The notes beneath the pieces were generated by a model. It ran no database searches and was not told where the DNA came from. It was given only the letters and a program-made list of their open reading frames with translations. A program made the translations under genes and the position numbers. A stretch of DNA of 64,000 nt. Source: Eubacterium sp. Its GTDB lineage: Bacteria; Bacillota; Clostridia; Lachnospirales; Lachnospiraceae. The DNA lies in contig JAETSX010000008.1 of the NCBI GenBank assembly GCA_021769425.1, forward strand, positions 62,001-126,000. Reading direction: 5' to 3'. Of this stretch, positions 56,474-64,000 are shown in pieces. Within the stretch, counting starts at the first letter, position 1. Every line of letters begins with the position of its first letter.

Positions 56474-57249
56474 GTTCGGTCTCCCTTTCTGATGCCGTTT
56501 GGCACAGGGCGTCCGGCAAAGTGCGCCTGGCGCTCACGTATCTTCCTGAAATTGTAATCCCTCGCTGCCTGCTCAATTTTCAGGCGGTCCCGTACACGGA
56601 TCGGAAACTGTGCACCATTTTCCAGTATGCAGCAGTTGTCTCCAAATTCAAGGATGTAATCGGCATTTATGGTGATTCCTTTGTTGACGGGAAGAAAGCG
56701 GGCGTCTCTGCCGGTCAGATCCAAGAATTCCGTCATGGTCATGCGGCAGCGCAGCTTTCCCCCATCTGTAAGGACGATGTCAAGGTAATGTGCGTCCGTG
56801 GCAACGGACGCAACTTCGTCAAGGAATATCTGGACGGTTTTCCTGTCGCTTATCACCTCTATGTATTTCTGCGGCGGGGGAAGCACTCCCAGAATATCCG
56901 TGAGAACCCCAAAGATGCGCTGTGGAGAGAAAGGCTTGGTGATATATTCAAAGGCGTGGCAGGAGAAGGCGTCCGGCATAAAATCCATACTGGAGGTTAA
57001 AAAGACGAGGATGCACTTGTTATCTAAGCTCCGCATTTTCAGTGCGGCTGCAACGCCATCTATGCCGTCCATGTATATGTCCATGAAGACGGCAGAAAAG
57101 CCACCGTTTTTAAATGCCTCAAGGAATGCCTCCCCATTTAAGAATGGAACAATTTCCATCTGACAGCAGCGCCCTGCGCCAAAGTCGCGGATAAGCTCTG
57201 CCATCTCGTCCAGACATTTCTGTTCATCATCCACTAAAGCGATCTTCAA
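56464..57249 (-). CDS. LytTR-family response regulator
   Basis: 261 residues: a receiver domain (about 1-120; VDDEQKCLDEM, phospho-acceptor Asp in VFMDIYMDGIDG, Lys in YITKPF) and a C-terminal LytTR DNA-binding domain (about 135-235; VASVATDAHYLDIVLTDGG, FLPVNKGITINADYI). It forms an operon with the histidine kinase and is transcribed divergently from the lipoprotein-cstA-alkylsulfatase group. The start follows TGAGGTGA on the minus strand. Confidence 0.93.
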   Translation of the reverse strand: MKIALVDDEQKCLDEMAELIRDFGAGRCCQMEIVPFLNGEAFLEAFKNGGFSAVFMDIYMDGIDGVAAALKMRSLDNKCILVFLTSSMDFMPDAFSCHAFEYITKPFSPQRIFGVLTDILGVLPPPQKYIEVISDRKTVQIFLDEVASVATDAHYLDIVLTDGGKLRCRMTMTEFLDLTGRDARFLPVNKGITINADYILEFGDNCCILENGAQFPIRVRDRLKIEQAARDYNFRKIRERQAHFAGRPVPNGIRKGDRTWI

Positions 57250-57287
57250 ATCGGTTTCACCTCAATTCCATATAAAAATCTAATATA

Positions 57288-57316
57288 AACATAGCACAAA
57301 AAAAGTCATTTTTCAA
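57288..57316 (-). promoter_or_regulatory. Promoter of the two-component operon
   Basis: On the minus strand TTGAAA (57316-57311) and TATGTT (57293-57288) with a 17-bp spacer. Confidence 0.6.
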
Positions 57317-57353
57317 ACCTGTCAATCATCAATTTTCAAATTATAAGAACCCG

Positions 57354-57388
57354 ATTGACGTTCTTGCCAGAAAATTGACGTTCTTGCC
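57354..57388. promoter_or_regulatory. Putative LytTR operator: direct repeat
   Basis: ATTGACGTTCTTGCC occurs twice (57354-57368 and 57374-57388) with a 20-bp period, two helical turns, as expected for tandem LytTR binding. It ends about 30 bp before the -10 TATAAT (57418) of the plus-strand operon, a position that suits activation. Confidence 0.75.
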
Positions 57389-57417
57389 AAAATGCTTTTT
57401 TTATTTGCCGGAAGATG

Positions 57418-57423
57418 TATAAT
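57418..57423 (+). promoter_or_regulatory. -10 element of the lipoprotein-cstA operon
   Basis: TATAAT with only a poor -35 (CTTTTT, 57395-57400), consistent with an activator-dependent promoter next to the LytTR repeats. Confidence 0.6.
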
Positions 57424-57492
57424 AGGAAAAGTTTTGTACCTATTGACAACGGCGTTTCATACGATACGTTCACAAAATTTAGGAGGAATTCT

Positions 57493-58215
57493 ATGAAAAA
57501 GAGATTATTTTCTGTCATGATTATTGTATTTATGGCAGCTATACTTGCCGGCTGTGCAAAAGGAGGTGAAACGGCAAAATCTCCCGAAGAACTTTATCGG
57601 GACGCGGTCAGAGATGCGGCTTTTGCCGATGATGACGAAATATTGCCGTTGGTATCGCTTGTGGAAAGTGACCCAATGACTACATGGCAAAATGGCAAGG
57701 CGCTGCTTCTTACCTGGCACAATTACCCTGAAAGTTATCCTGAGGGCGAAACTGTTACCATTGAGTGGGGGCCGGTGTGGGTGTTTACCGATAAAGAAAT
57801 AGCCTCCCATGCTGAGGAATTGCAAAAGGCAGATGATGCCCAGGCACGGTTAAAGCAGATCATTTCGTTTGCTCCTGATTCCGAACATTCCACTGTAACA
57901 GGTCTTTGGGTAGACCCCAAAAACGTAAAGCGCCCGGCTTATCAAAGCGATCCAACCATTGAGGATATGTCCAACAGCTTTGATGAAAACGTTGACGAGG
58001 ATTTTAAGTCCTGGTTTGATGATAACACGCTGTGGTCGTATTTTTATGGTGAATATCCGTGGACAAGGCTTGGATATACCTACGATTGGGCGGATAATGA
58101 CACGGAATACGGAATGACGGAATTCATTGTGGAGGACGGCGCCGAGGTGACCGTGGAATTCACCGAAACTACAGAGGAATTTTTAAACAGAATTACCAAT
58201 GACAAGGAAGGATAA
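57493..58215 (+). CDS. Lipoprotein of unknown function
   Basis: 240 residues. The signal peptide ends with lipobox ILAGC. The mature part is acidic and Trp/Asp-rich (ESYPEGETVTIEWGPVWVFTDKE, YPWTRLGYTYDWADNDTEYG). I do not recognise a family. The start at 57493 is set by TTAGGAGG. It is the first gene after the LytTR repeats and lies 21 bp before cstA, so it may assist the transporter or the sensor at the cell surface; this is inference. Confidence 0.8.
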   Translation: MKKRLFSVMIIVFMAAILAGCAKGGETAKSPEELYRDAVRDAAFADDDEILPLVSLVESDPMTTWQNGKALLLTWHNYPESYPEGETVTIEWGPVWVFTDKEIASHAEELQKADDAQARLKQIISFAPDSEHSTVTGLWVDPKNVKRPAYQSDPTIEDMSNSFDENVDEDFKSWFDDNTLWSYFYGEYPWTRLGYTYDWADNDTEYGMTEFIVEDGAEVTVEFTETTEEFLNRITNDKEG

Positions 58216-58236
58216 CAAAAGGCAGGGTTTGATCAT

Positions 58237-59946
58237 ATGAATGGATTTATTATCATTATTCTGGCAGCTGTGGTTCTGGTCAGCGCTTATATGATTTATG
58301 GCCGCTATCTGGTAAAAAAGTGGGGAATTGATCCCGATGCAAAGACGCCCGCTTACACCGAAGAGGATGGGGTGGACTATGTGCCCGCAGACACAAATGT
58401 GGTCTTTGGCCATCAGTTTGCGTCGATTGCCGGCGCTGCCCCAATTACCGGTCCTATTCAGGCTGCGGTGTTCGGCTGGCTTCCGGCATTGCTTTGGATT
58501 TTGATCGGCGGTGTGTTCTTTGGTGCAGTACAGGACTTCGCTGCCATGTACGCGTCGGTAAAAAATAAAGGGAGATCCATTGGTTATATCATCGAAAAGT
58601 ATATTGGCAGGACTGGAAAACGTCTGTTTTTGATTTTTGTGTGGCTGTTTTCTATTTTAGTCATCGCTGCTTTTGCAGATGTCGTGGCAAGTACGTTTCA
58701 GGGATTTGACGAAGAAGGGGTGAAAATAGCAGCAGATGGGGCGGTGGCGACTACATCCATACTGTTTATTGTATTTGCGGTTGGGCTCGGATTTTTTCTG
58801 AAAAACACCAGCTTCCATGCAGGAATCAACACGCTTGCGGCAATTCTGCTATTGGTGGCTGCCATTGTGATTGGTATAAATGCGCCAGTTTATTTCAGCC
58901 GTGAGTTCTGGCTTATGTTTGTATTTGTTTATATTTTAATTGCCTGCGTTACTCCGGTGTGGGCGCTGCTTCAGCCGAGGGATTACTTAAACAGCTATTT
59001 GCTGATTGCAATGATGCTTATGGCATTTATTGGAATTATTGTTTACCGTCCGGCAATGAATCTGGCGCCGTTTACTTCTTTTATGCTCGTCAATGAAGAG
59101 GCGGGGACGGTCTCTTATTTGTTCCCGGTTCTGTTTGTGACGATTGCCTGCGGTGCGGTATCAGGGTTCCATGCACTGGTATCCTCCGGAACCGCTTCCA
59201 AGCAGATTAAAAATGAAAAGGCAATGCTTCCGGTATCGTACGGAGCAATGCTGCTGGAGAGCTTTCTGGCTGTAATCGCACTGGTCAGCGTTGGTTTTGC
59301 GGCAACAGCCGAAGGGCTTCCTACGGGAACGCCTGCACAGATATTTGCCACATCAATTTCCATTTTTCTGACAAAATTAGGGTTGCCGCAGAGTGTTTCG
59401 TATACGTTAATCACATTGGCGGTATCTGCGTTTGCTCTAACCAGTCTGGATTCGGTTGCCCGTGTAGGAAGGCTTTCCCTGCAAGAGTTTTTTATGGAAG
59501 AAGACAGAGAAATGGGACGGGCCGCGAAGGTATTTGGAAATAAGTGGACGGCAACCGTTCTAACCCTGGCGCTGGCATTTCTTCTTGCAAAAGTCGGCTA
59601 TGAAAGCATCTGGCCGCTGTTTGGTTCTGCAAACCAGTTGTTATCTGCGCTGGCGCTCATTTCCTGTGCCGTATTTTTAAAGAAAACCAAGCGTCAGGGC
59701 ATGATGCTCTGGGGACCGATGTTTCTTATGATGGCTGTTACTTTCACGGCAATTGTTCTGAAAATCAAGGAATTGGTTACTTCTCTTTGCAGGGAGTTTG
59801 ATTCTGGGAATGCGATTCAGCTCGTATTCGCCATTTTGTTGCTGATTCTGGGCGTCATGGTGGCGGTAGAAGGGCTGCAGAAACTCTTTTGTCCAGGTTT
59901 TCGGAAGCCCCAAGAAATAAAATCTGAAGATTCTGAGAAATTATAA
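58237..59946 (+). CDS. cstA: CstA-family carbon starvation/pyruvate transporter
   Basis: 569-residue polytopic membrane protein with the CstA hallmarks YGRYLVKKWGIDPDAKTPA, GHQFASIAGAAPITGPIQAA, SGFHALVSSGTASKQI and LTSLDSVARVGRLSLQEF. CstA/BtsT proteins import pyruvate or peptides. In E. coli the LytTR system BtsSR controls btsT, so the adjoining GHKL/LytTR pair is a plausible regulator. The ATG follows AAAGGCAGGG. Confidence 0.93.
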   Translation: MNGFIIIILAAVVLVSAYMIYGRYLVKKWGIDPDAKTPAYTEEDGVDYVPADTNVVFGHQFASIAGAAPITGPIQAAVFGWLPALLWILIGGVFFGAVQDFAAMYASVKNKGRSIGYIIEKYIGRTGKRLFLIFVWLFSILVIAAFADVVASTFQGFDEEGVKIAADGAVATTSILFIVFAVGLGFFLKNTSFHAGINTLAAILLLVAAIVIGINAPVYFSREFWLMFVFVYILIACVTPVWALLQPRDYLNSYLLIAMMLMAFIGIIVYRPAMNLAPFTSFMLVNEEAGTVSYLFPVLFVTIACGAVSGFHALVSSGTASKQIKNEKAMLPVSYGAMLLESFLAVIALVSVGFAATAEGLPTGTPAQIFATSISIFLTKLGLPQSVSYTLITLAVSAFALTSLDSVARVGRLSLQEFFMEEDREMGRAAKVFGNKWTATVLTLALAFLLAKVGYESIWPLFGSANQLLSALALISCAVFLKKTKRQGMMLWGPMFLMMAVTFTAIVLKIKELVTSLCREFDSGNAIQLVFAILLLILGVMVAVEGLQKLFCPGFRKPQEIKSEDSEKL

Positions 59947-59947
59947 T

Positions 59948-60015
59948 ATTACTCCGCCTTGCATATGAAGATTTGTTCTGCGTAATCTACTGCGATATTT
60001 AACCGCCGGAGTAAT
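59948..60015. repeat. Inverted repeat flanking the cstA-alkylsulfatase gap
   Basis: ATTACTCCG (59948-59956) and CGGAGTAAT (60007-60015) are a perfect 9-bp pair with a 50-bp separation. The role is unclear: it could be an mRNA structure separating cstA from the sulfatase gene, or an operator. Confidence 0.45.
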
Positions 60016-60036
60016 ACACAATTAAGGAGGAAAATT

Positions 60037-62148
60037 ATGTTCAACAAGAAAAAACGTGCTGCCTGTGCCGCGATTTTGCTGGCAGCCTCTTCTGTTTTCT
60101 GCGCATGTGCGCAGACAAAACAGGACACTGCTGCAATATCAAACAATGAAACAACCTCTGAAAAATCAGCGGAAACTGCTATTGAGGAAGATATGTCAAA
60201 AGACAACGAAAAGGTTTCTTTTAACACGGATGTAAAAGATGCAACTGAATTCACGGCAGAAGCAAATAACGCCGTTTATGAGCTGCTGGACTTTTCCGAT
60301 GAACAGGAGCGTGAGTTTGCACAGAAAGGTTTCCTTTCGGCTCCAGACAACCTTGTCATCAAGTCAGAAGACGGAACCGTGGTATGGAGTCAGGATGCCT
60401 ATAGCTTTGCCAAGGATAACGATGCTCCGGATAGCGCAAATCCAAGCCTCTGGCGTAATACACAGCTCAATGCGCTCTATGGATTGTTTGAAGTGATAGA
60501 TGGAATTTACCAGGTTCGGGGATATGATGTGGCGAATCTTACGTTTGTCCGCGGAGAGAAAGGATGGATTGTATTCGACTGTACTACAAGCATAGAGACT
60601 GCTGAGGCAGGGCTTGCATTGTTCAGGGAGAAATTCAGTGATGCCAAAATCTCCGCTGTCGTCATCAGCCATGCCCATATCGATCATTACGGGGGCATCG
60701 GTGGCTTAGTAACACAGGAAGATCTGGCAGATCCCTCGCTAAGCCTGGAAGAACAGGCAGCCTCCGGTAAAACCCTCCTGATTGTGCCGGAAGGATTTGA
60801 GAAAGCAGTCATGGAGGAAAACGTCTTTGCTGGAAACGCTATGAAGCGCAGAAGCAATTACCAATACGGCTCGCTTCTGGAAAAAGGGGAGCAGGGCAGT
60901 CTTTCTGTGGGAATCGGCCTTACTACGTCTGGCGGAACAACTTCATATTTATCTCCAACCTATGAGGTGACGGATGATATTTTTGAGGCAACGGTAGACG
61001 GCGTTGATATGGTATTCCAGCTCACCCCGGGTACAGAATCCCCGGCAGAAATGAATACATACCTGCCCGGGTACAAGGCGCTCTGGATGGCGGAAAACTG
61101 CACTGGCACCATGCACAACCTTTATACACTGCGCGGTGCAGAGGTGAGGGATGCCAATGCATGGGCACAGTATATCATGGAAGCAGAGGCACAGTTTGGA
61201 GAGGAAGCGGAGGTTGTGTTCCAGTCGCATAATTGGCCGCATTGGGGCAATGACGTAATCAATGAATACCTCTTAAATACAGCGTCTGTCTATAAATATA
61301 TCTATTCCCAGACGCTTCAGTACATCAATGAGGGCTATACTTCAACTGAGATTGCAAATATGATATCTTTACCCGCAGATTTGGAAAAGGTCTGGTACAC
61401 ACGTCAGTATTACGGCACATTGGAACATAACGTAAAGGCTATTTACCAGAAATATATGGGGTGGTATGACGCAAATCCGATTCACCTGGATGAACTTGAA
61501 CCTAGCGAATGTGCCAGGAAAATGGTGGAATATCTAGGTGATACGGACGCAGTCCTTGCAAAAGCAAAGGAAGATTTCGACAAAGGCGAATACCAGTGGG
61601 TTGCCCAGATTACCAATACTATCGTCTATGCAGATCCGGACAATGAAAATGCTCGTTACCTTTGTGCAGATGCTTTGGAACAGCTTGGATACCAGGCCGA
61701 ATCCGGGGCATGGAGGAATGCTTATCTGACCGCCGCCTATGAGCTGCGCCATGGAACAGGCGACTATCCTCAAACAAGCGCAGGAGGAACAGGCGCTACA
61801 TCATTCGGCATGAGCACGGAGACAATGTTGGATTATCTCGGAATCTGTCTCGATGCTAAGAAGATGGAAGACCAGAATCTTACCATTCTTCTGCAAATCA
61901 CGGATGAAGACAGCCAGTACCTTGTACAGATAAACCACGGCGTGCTTTTATATTCTAAGGATACACATAGTGTAGAACCAGATGTAACCATCAAGACAAA
62001 ACGCGTTGGTATTCTGGGAATTGCACGGGGGAGCAGTGAATTGATGGACGCTAATTTTGAATCTGTGGAAGGAAACAAAGATGTTATTGAAACTCTGACT
62101 GGAAATTTAGCAGAGTTCCCATCATACTTTAATATTATAGAGCCATAA
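60037..62148 (+). CDS. Metallo-beta-lactamase-fold alkylsulfatase
   Basis: 703 residues, SdsA1/BDS1-type linear alkylsulfatase. An N-terminal signal sequence ends in a Cys-rich CACAQ, possibly a lipoprotein. The metal site SHAHIDHYGG is near 209, with further family motifs NWPHWGNDVINEYL, the dimerisation-domain YQKYMGWYDANPIHLDELEPSE and an SCP2-like C-terminal domain (about 580-703). It would release sulfate from alkyl sulfate esters outside the cell. AAGGAGG precedes the ATG. Confidence 0.9.
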   Translation: MFNKKKRAACAAILLAASSVFCACAQTKQDTAAISNNETTSEKSAETAIEEDMSKDNEKVSFNTDVKDATEFTAEANNAVYELLDFSDEQEREFAQKGFLSAPDNLVIKSEDGTVVWSQDAYSFAKDNDAPDSANPSLWRNTQLNALYGLFEVIDGIYQVRGYDVANLTFVRGEKGWIVFDCTTSIETAEAGLALFREKFSDAKISAVVISHAHIDHYGGIGGLVTQEDLADPSLSLEEQAASGKTLLIVPEGFEKAVMEENVFAGNAMKRRSNYQYGSLLEKGEQGSLSVGIGLTTSGGTTSYLSPTYEVTDDIFEATVDGVDMVFQLTPGTESPAEMNTYLPGYKALWMAENCTGTMHNLYTLRGAEVRDANAWAQYIMEAEAQFGEEAEVVFQSHNWPHWGNDVINEYLLNTASVYKYIYSQTLQYINEGYTSTEIANMISLPADLEKVWYTRQYYGTLEHNVKAIYQKYMGWYDANPIHLDELEPSECARKMVEYLGDTDAVLAKAKEDFDKGEYQWVAQITNTIVYADPDNENARYLCADALEQLGYQAESGAWRNAYLTAAYELRHGTGDYPQTSAGGTGATSFGMSTETMLDYLGICLDAKKMEDQNLTILLQITDEDSQYLVQINHGVLLYSKDTHSVEPDVTIKTKRVGILGIARGSSELMDANFESVEGNKDVIETLTGNLAEFPSYFNIIEP

Positions 62149-62227
62149 CAGCATGATAAAGAAGTGTGAATACGTAACCTGAATTTTGGCTCACGATCTC
62201 TTTGGTGGGAAAAGCCATTTTAAAAGC

Positions 62228-62505
62228 TTATCCGGCTTGTGCAGCGTATTGCTTCTGTATGAGTTTTATGGTTTCCAGGTTGACGCCCTGCCCTCTTAGG
62301 AATTGAATGGTATGTTCTGGATTGAGGGCAACAGGCTTTTGTTTCATAGGATGGACTGCGGCTTCATAGCCATCCGGGTGGAAATCCCCGTTATTTGCCA
62401 GCATGTGGAAAATGCTGGCAAGCATCATCCTTGCAATGGCAACGATTGATTTTTTCTTTCTGCGTCACTTTGCAAGAAGCGGATATTTAATCCTCCATGG
62501 TCAGG
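62228..62505 (-). pseudogene. IS110-type transposase C-terminal remnant
   Basis: The minus strand encodes KKKSIVAIARMMLASIFHML followed by ANNGDFHPDGYEAA, resembling the C-terminus of IS110/IS116/IS902 transposases. The frame continues upstream through IKYPLLAK but is broken by TGA at 62465-62467, where a Trp codon would fit. No N-terminal half or catalytic DEDD domain is present. It lies directly before the intact spoIIID, in the 62149-62736 gap. Confidence 0.5.
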
Positions 62506-62676
62506 AATAGGAGCTTGGGGATGTCCAGATGTTTGCGTTCGAGTGGATGGATAAGGTCTGAGAAATAATGGAAAAGAACCGGAAAAGAGAAGTGGCCAGG
62601 CATAAAAAGCTATCAGACAATACTATCATGGAACTTTTAGAGTTATGATGACAATACTGTCAAAATAAACGCCGTT

Positions 62677-62706
62677 GTCATAACTGATGCTAATCCTTCA
62701 TACATT
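62677..62706 (+). promoter_or_regulatory. Sigma-E-like promoter of spoIIID
   Basis: GTCATAAC (62677-62684), a 14-bp spacer and CATACATT (62699-62706). spoIIID is a known sigma-E target in Bacillus. Confidence 0.8.
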
Positions 62707-62736
62707 ATAAAAAAAGCAATGTATGAGGGATTTTCG

Positions 62737-62997
62737 TTGAAAGGATATATAGAAGAGCGTGCCGTTAATATTGCCAATTATATCATCGAGGAGAATGCTA
62801 CTGTGCGGCAGACGGCAAAAAAGTTTGGAATCAGCAAGAGTACGGTACATAAAGATGTAACAGAACGTCTTGCGCAGATCAATCCGGCCATGGCAGCCCA
62901 GGCCAGGAAAGTTCTGGATGTGAATAAATCGGAAAGGCACATTCGGGGCGGACTGGCAACCCGGGAGAAATACCTGCATCAAAGAGGAATTGTCTGA
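62737..62997 (+). CDS. spoIIID: Sporulation transcription factor SpoIIID
   Basis: 86-residue mother-cell regulator acting between sigma-E and sigma-K. MKGYIEERAVNIANYI, HTH TVRQTAKKFGISKSTVHKDV, then the C-terminal HIRGGLATREKY basic region. The start is TTG at 62737 with GAGGGA 6 nt upstream. The in-frame ATG at 62719 would lie only about 7 nt after the predicted transcript start and has no site. A truncated duplicate is at 51794. Confidence 0.95.
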   Translation: MKGYIEERAVNIANYIIEENATVRQTAKKFGISKSTVHKDVTERLAQINPAMAAQARKVLDVNKSERHIRGGLATREKYLHQRGIV

Positions 62998-63020
62998 AAA
63001 TCTGCGGAAAGTATGGGAAG

Positions 63021-63060
63021 TGCAGAGAATTCCGGAAAGCATGAAAAGTCTGCATTTTTT
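63021..63060 (+). terminator. Probable terminator after spoIIID
   Basis: TGCAGA (63021-63026) and TCTGCA (63049-63054) followed by TTTTTT; a short stem with a 22-nt loop. Confidence 0.5.
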
Positions 63061-63144
63061 GGAAGATTAAAATACATCAATAAAACTGATTAAAATTATC
63101 ACTATACAAGAAAGGAAATCTGTGTTAAGATAAAGTCCGTGAAA

Positions 63145-63468
63145 AGCGAAGAAGAGGAAGAGTAGCTGCAGAGAAACTTACAGAGAGCCATGGTGCGGTG
63201 GAACATGGCAGGGACAATGCAGGGAACTGGCCTTGGAGCTTCCGGCTGAAATTTTTCTGTACAGCAGTGTCTGAGGAATTAAGAATCACTGCGCTATACA
63301 GGAGAGAAACGGTAAGTCAGGACGGGTTCTCCCGTTACAGAGACAGGCATGAAAGTGCTGATGAGAGCATGTGAACACATGAAGCAGAGTGGTAACGCGC
63401 AAGATGATATTGTCTTTCGTCTCTATGATCCCTTTTGGAAGCGGATGGTAGGGACGGAAGATTTTTTG
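63145..63468 (+). promoter_or_regulatory. T-box leader of leuA
   Basis: Stem I landmarks GAAGAGTAG and CAGAGAGCC (63181) are followed about 200 nt later by the T-box core AGAGTGGTAACGCGC (63386-63400). A terminator stem (about 63412-63430 with 63443-63461) is followed by TTTTTT. A Leu codon CTG at 63227-63229 is a candidate specifier, not proven. Uncharged tRNA binding should allow read-through into leuA. This accounts for most of the 521-bp gap 62998-63518. Confidence 0.85.
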
Positions 63469-63518
63469 GTTGAAATTATTTTGCCTGCCCTTTAATTTAT
63501 AAAAATGGAGGACTGAGA

Positions 63519-64000
63519 ATGAAGAATTTTGAGAAATACGAAAGACAATATTTTATGCCGCCTGAGGTAACCTATGACTGGGTAAAAAAAGAATACATTA
63601 CAGCCCCCCCTGTCTGGTGCAGCGTAGATTTGAGAGATGGGAACCAGGCTCTGATTGAACCCATGAGTCTGGAGGAAAAGCTGGAATTCTTCCAATTGCT
63701 GGTAGACGTGGGATTTAAGGAAATTGAAGTGGGTTTTCCGGCGGCGTCTGAGACAGAATATAATTTCATGAGGGCCCTGATTGAACGGAATATGATACCG
63801 GACGACGTTACCGTGCAGGTGCTGACCCAGGCCAGAGAGCATATTATCCGCAAAACCTTTGAAGCGGTGGAAGGAGCGCCCCATGCCGTTGTGCACCTTT
63901 ATAATTCTACGTCCCTGGCGCAGCGGGAGCAGGTGTTTAAAAAGAGCAAAGAGGAAATCAGGGATATTGCAGTCAGCGGTGCGGAATTGTTAAAAAAGCT
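63519..64000 (+). CDS. leuA: 2-isopropylmalate synthase, N-terminal part (runs off the window)
   Basis: First committed enzyme of leucine synthesis: condenses acetyl-CoA with 2-oxoisovalerate. The first 160 codons show [20 protein letters not shown] (metal and substrate site), [18 protein letters not shown] and VVHLYNSTS, which fit the longer LeuA form. GGAGGA precedes the ATG. The T-box upstream supports amino acid control. The rest lies beyond the window. Confidence 0.93.
   Translation, partial: MKNFEKYERQYFMPPEVTYDWVKKEYITAPPVWCSVDLRDGNQALIEPMSLEEKLEFFQLLVDVGFKEIEVGFPAASETEYNFMRALIERNMIPDDVTVQVLTQAREHIIRKTFEAVEGAPHAVVHLYNSTSLAQREQVFKKSKEEIRDIAVSGAELLKK

Noticed and set aside
62568-62648. 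26-codon ORF upstream of spoIIID
   Set aside because: No ribosome-binding site and no recognisable similarity; probably chance or part of a degraded gene.

Overview
The window reads as chromosome from a low-to-mid GC, Gram-positive, spore-forming and motile Clostridia member, most likely Lachnospiraceae. The reasons are strong AGGAGG ribosome-binding sites, the HprK/RapZ/WhiA gene set, spoIIID with sigma-E type promoters, T-box and TPP leader RNAs, type III glutamine synthetase, three chemotaxis transducers and a YjfB-type motility peptide. No species can be named from the sequence alone.

Region by region: 1-1013 holds the 5' end of pyrG (minus) and a 78-bp tandem hairpin repeat. 1014-11070 is a housekeeping run: ftsH, uvrC, hprK, an M18 aminopeptidase, murB, rapZ and whiA. 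11278-13210 carries a lipid kinase and fba. 13442-18793 is a nitrogen block: type III glutamine synthetase, an ammonium transporter fused to a P-II domain, and an unusual response regulator, with attenuator-like hairpins before the first two. 18899-21628 (minus) is a class A PBP. 21950-28133 holds an IMPACT-family gene, tRNA-Gln(CTG), a thioesterase, an S1 protein, a CPBP protease, yjfB, trxB and a secreted NlpC/P60 hydrolase. 28134-28776 is non-coding and contains a dense DnaA-box cluster. 28777-36877 holds a WecG/TagA-like gene, a YitT-family gene, a CdaR-type regulator, ftsEX, an S41 protease and a FIST/cytosolic-transducer pair. 36930-41682 is a TPP-riboswitch operon, thiC-thiW-thiM-thiE-thiD: HMP synthesis plus thiazole salvage, with no thiazole synthesis genes in the window. 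41769-51550 is mixed: a lipoprotein, a NUDIX enzyme, a Mug-like glycosylase, two membrane chemoreceptors, a DnaQ-like exonuclease and topB.

From about 51.7 to 62.9 kb an accessory-looking segment is bracketed by two direct copies of the spoIIID promoter and 5' coding region. The left copy is truncated after 43 codons and the right one is complete. Between them lie an AAA-ATPase/nuclease-like gene, a DUF3089 lipoprotein, a GHKL/LytTR two-component pair divergent from a lipoprotein-cstA-alkylsulfatase group with a putative LytTR operator, and an IS110-type remnant. The window ends in a T-box-controlled leuA.

Recurring oddities are dispersed palindromic intergenic elements (92 bp, about 47 bp and 158 bp types) and in-frame 45/48-bp tandem repeats inside three unrelated genes (ftsH, thiM and the Mug-like glycosylase). 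The strongest candidates for something new are the spoIIID-flanked segment, the DnaA-box cluster away from dnaA, and the Amt-P-II locus with structured leaders.
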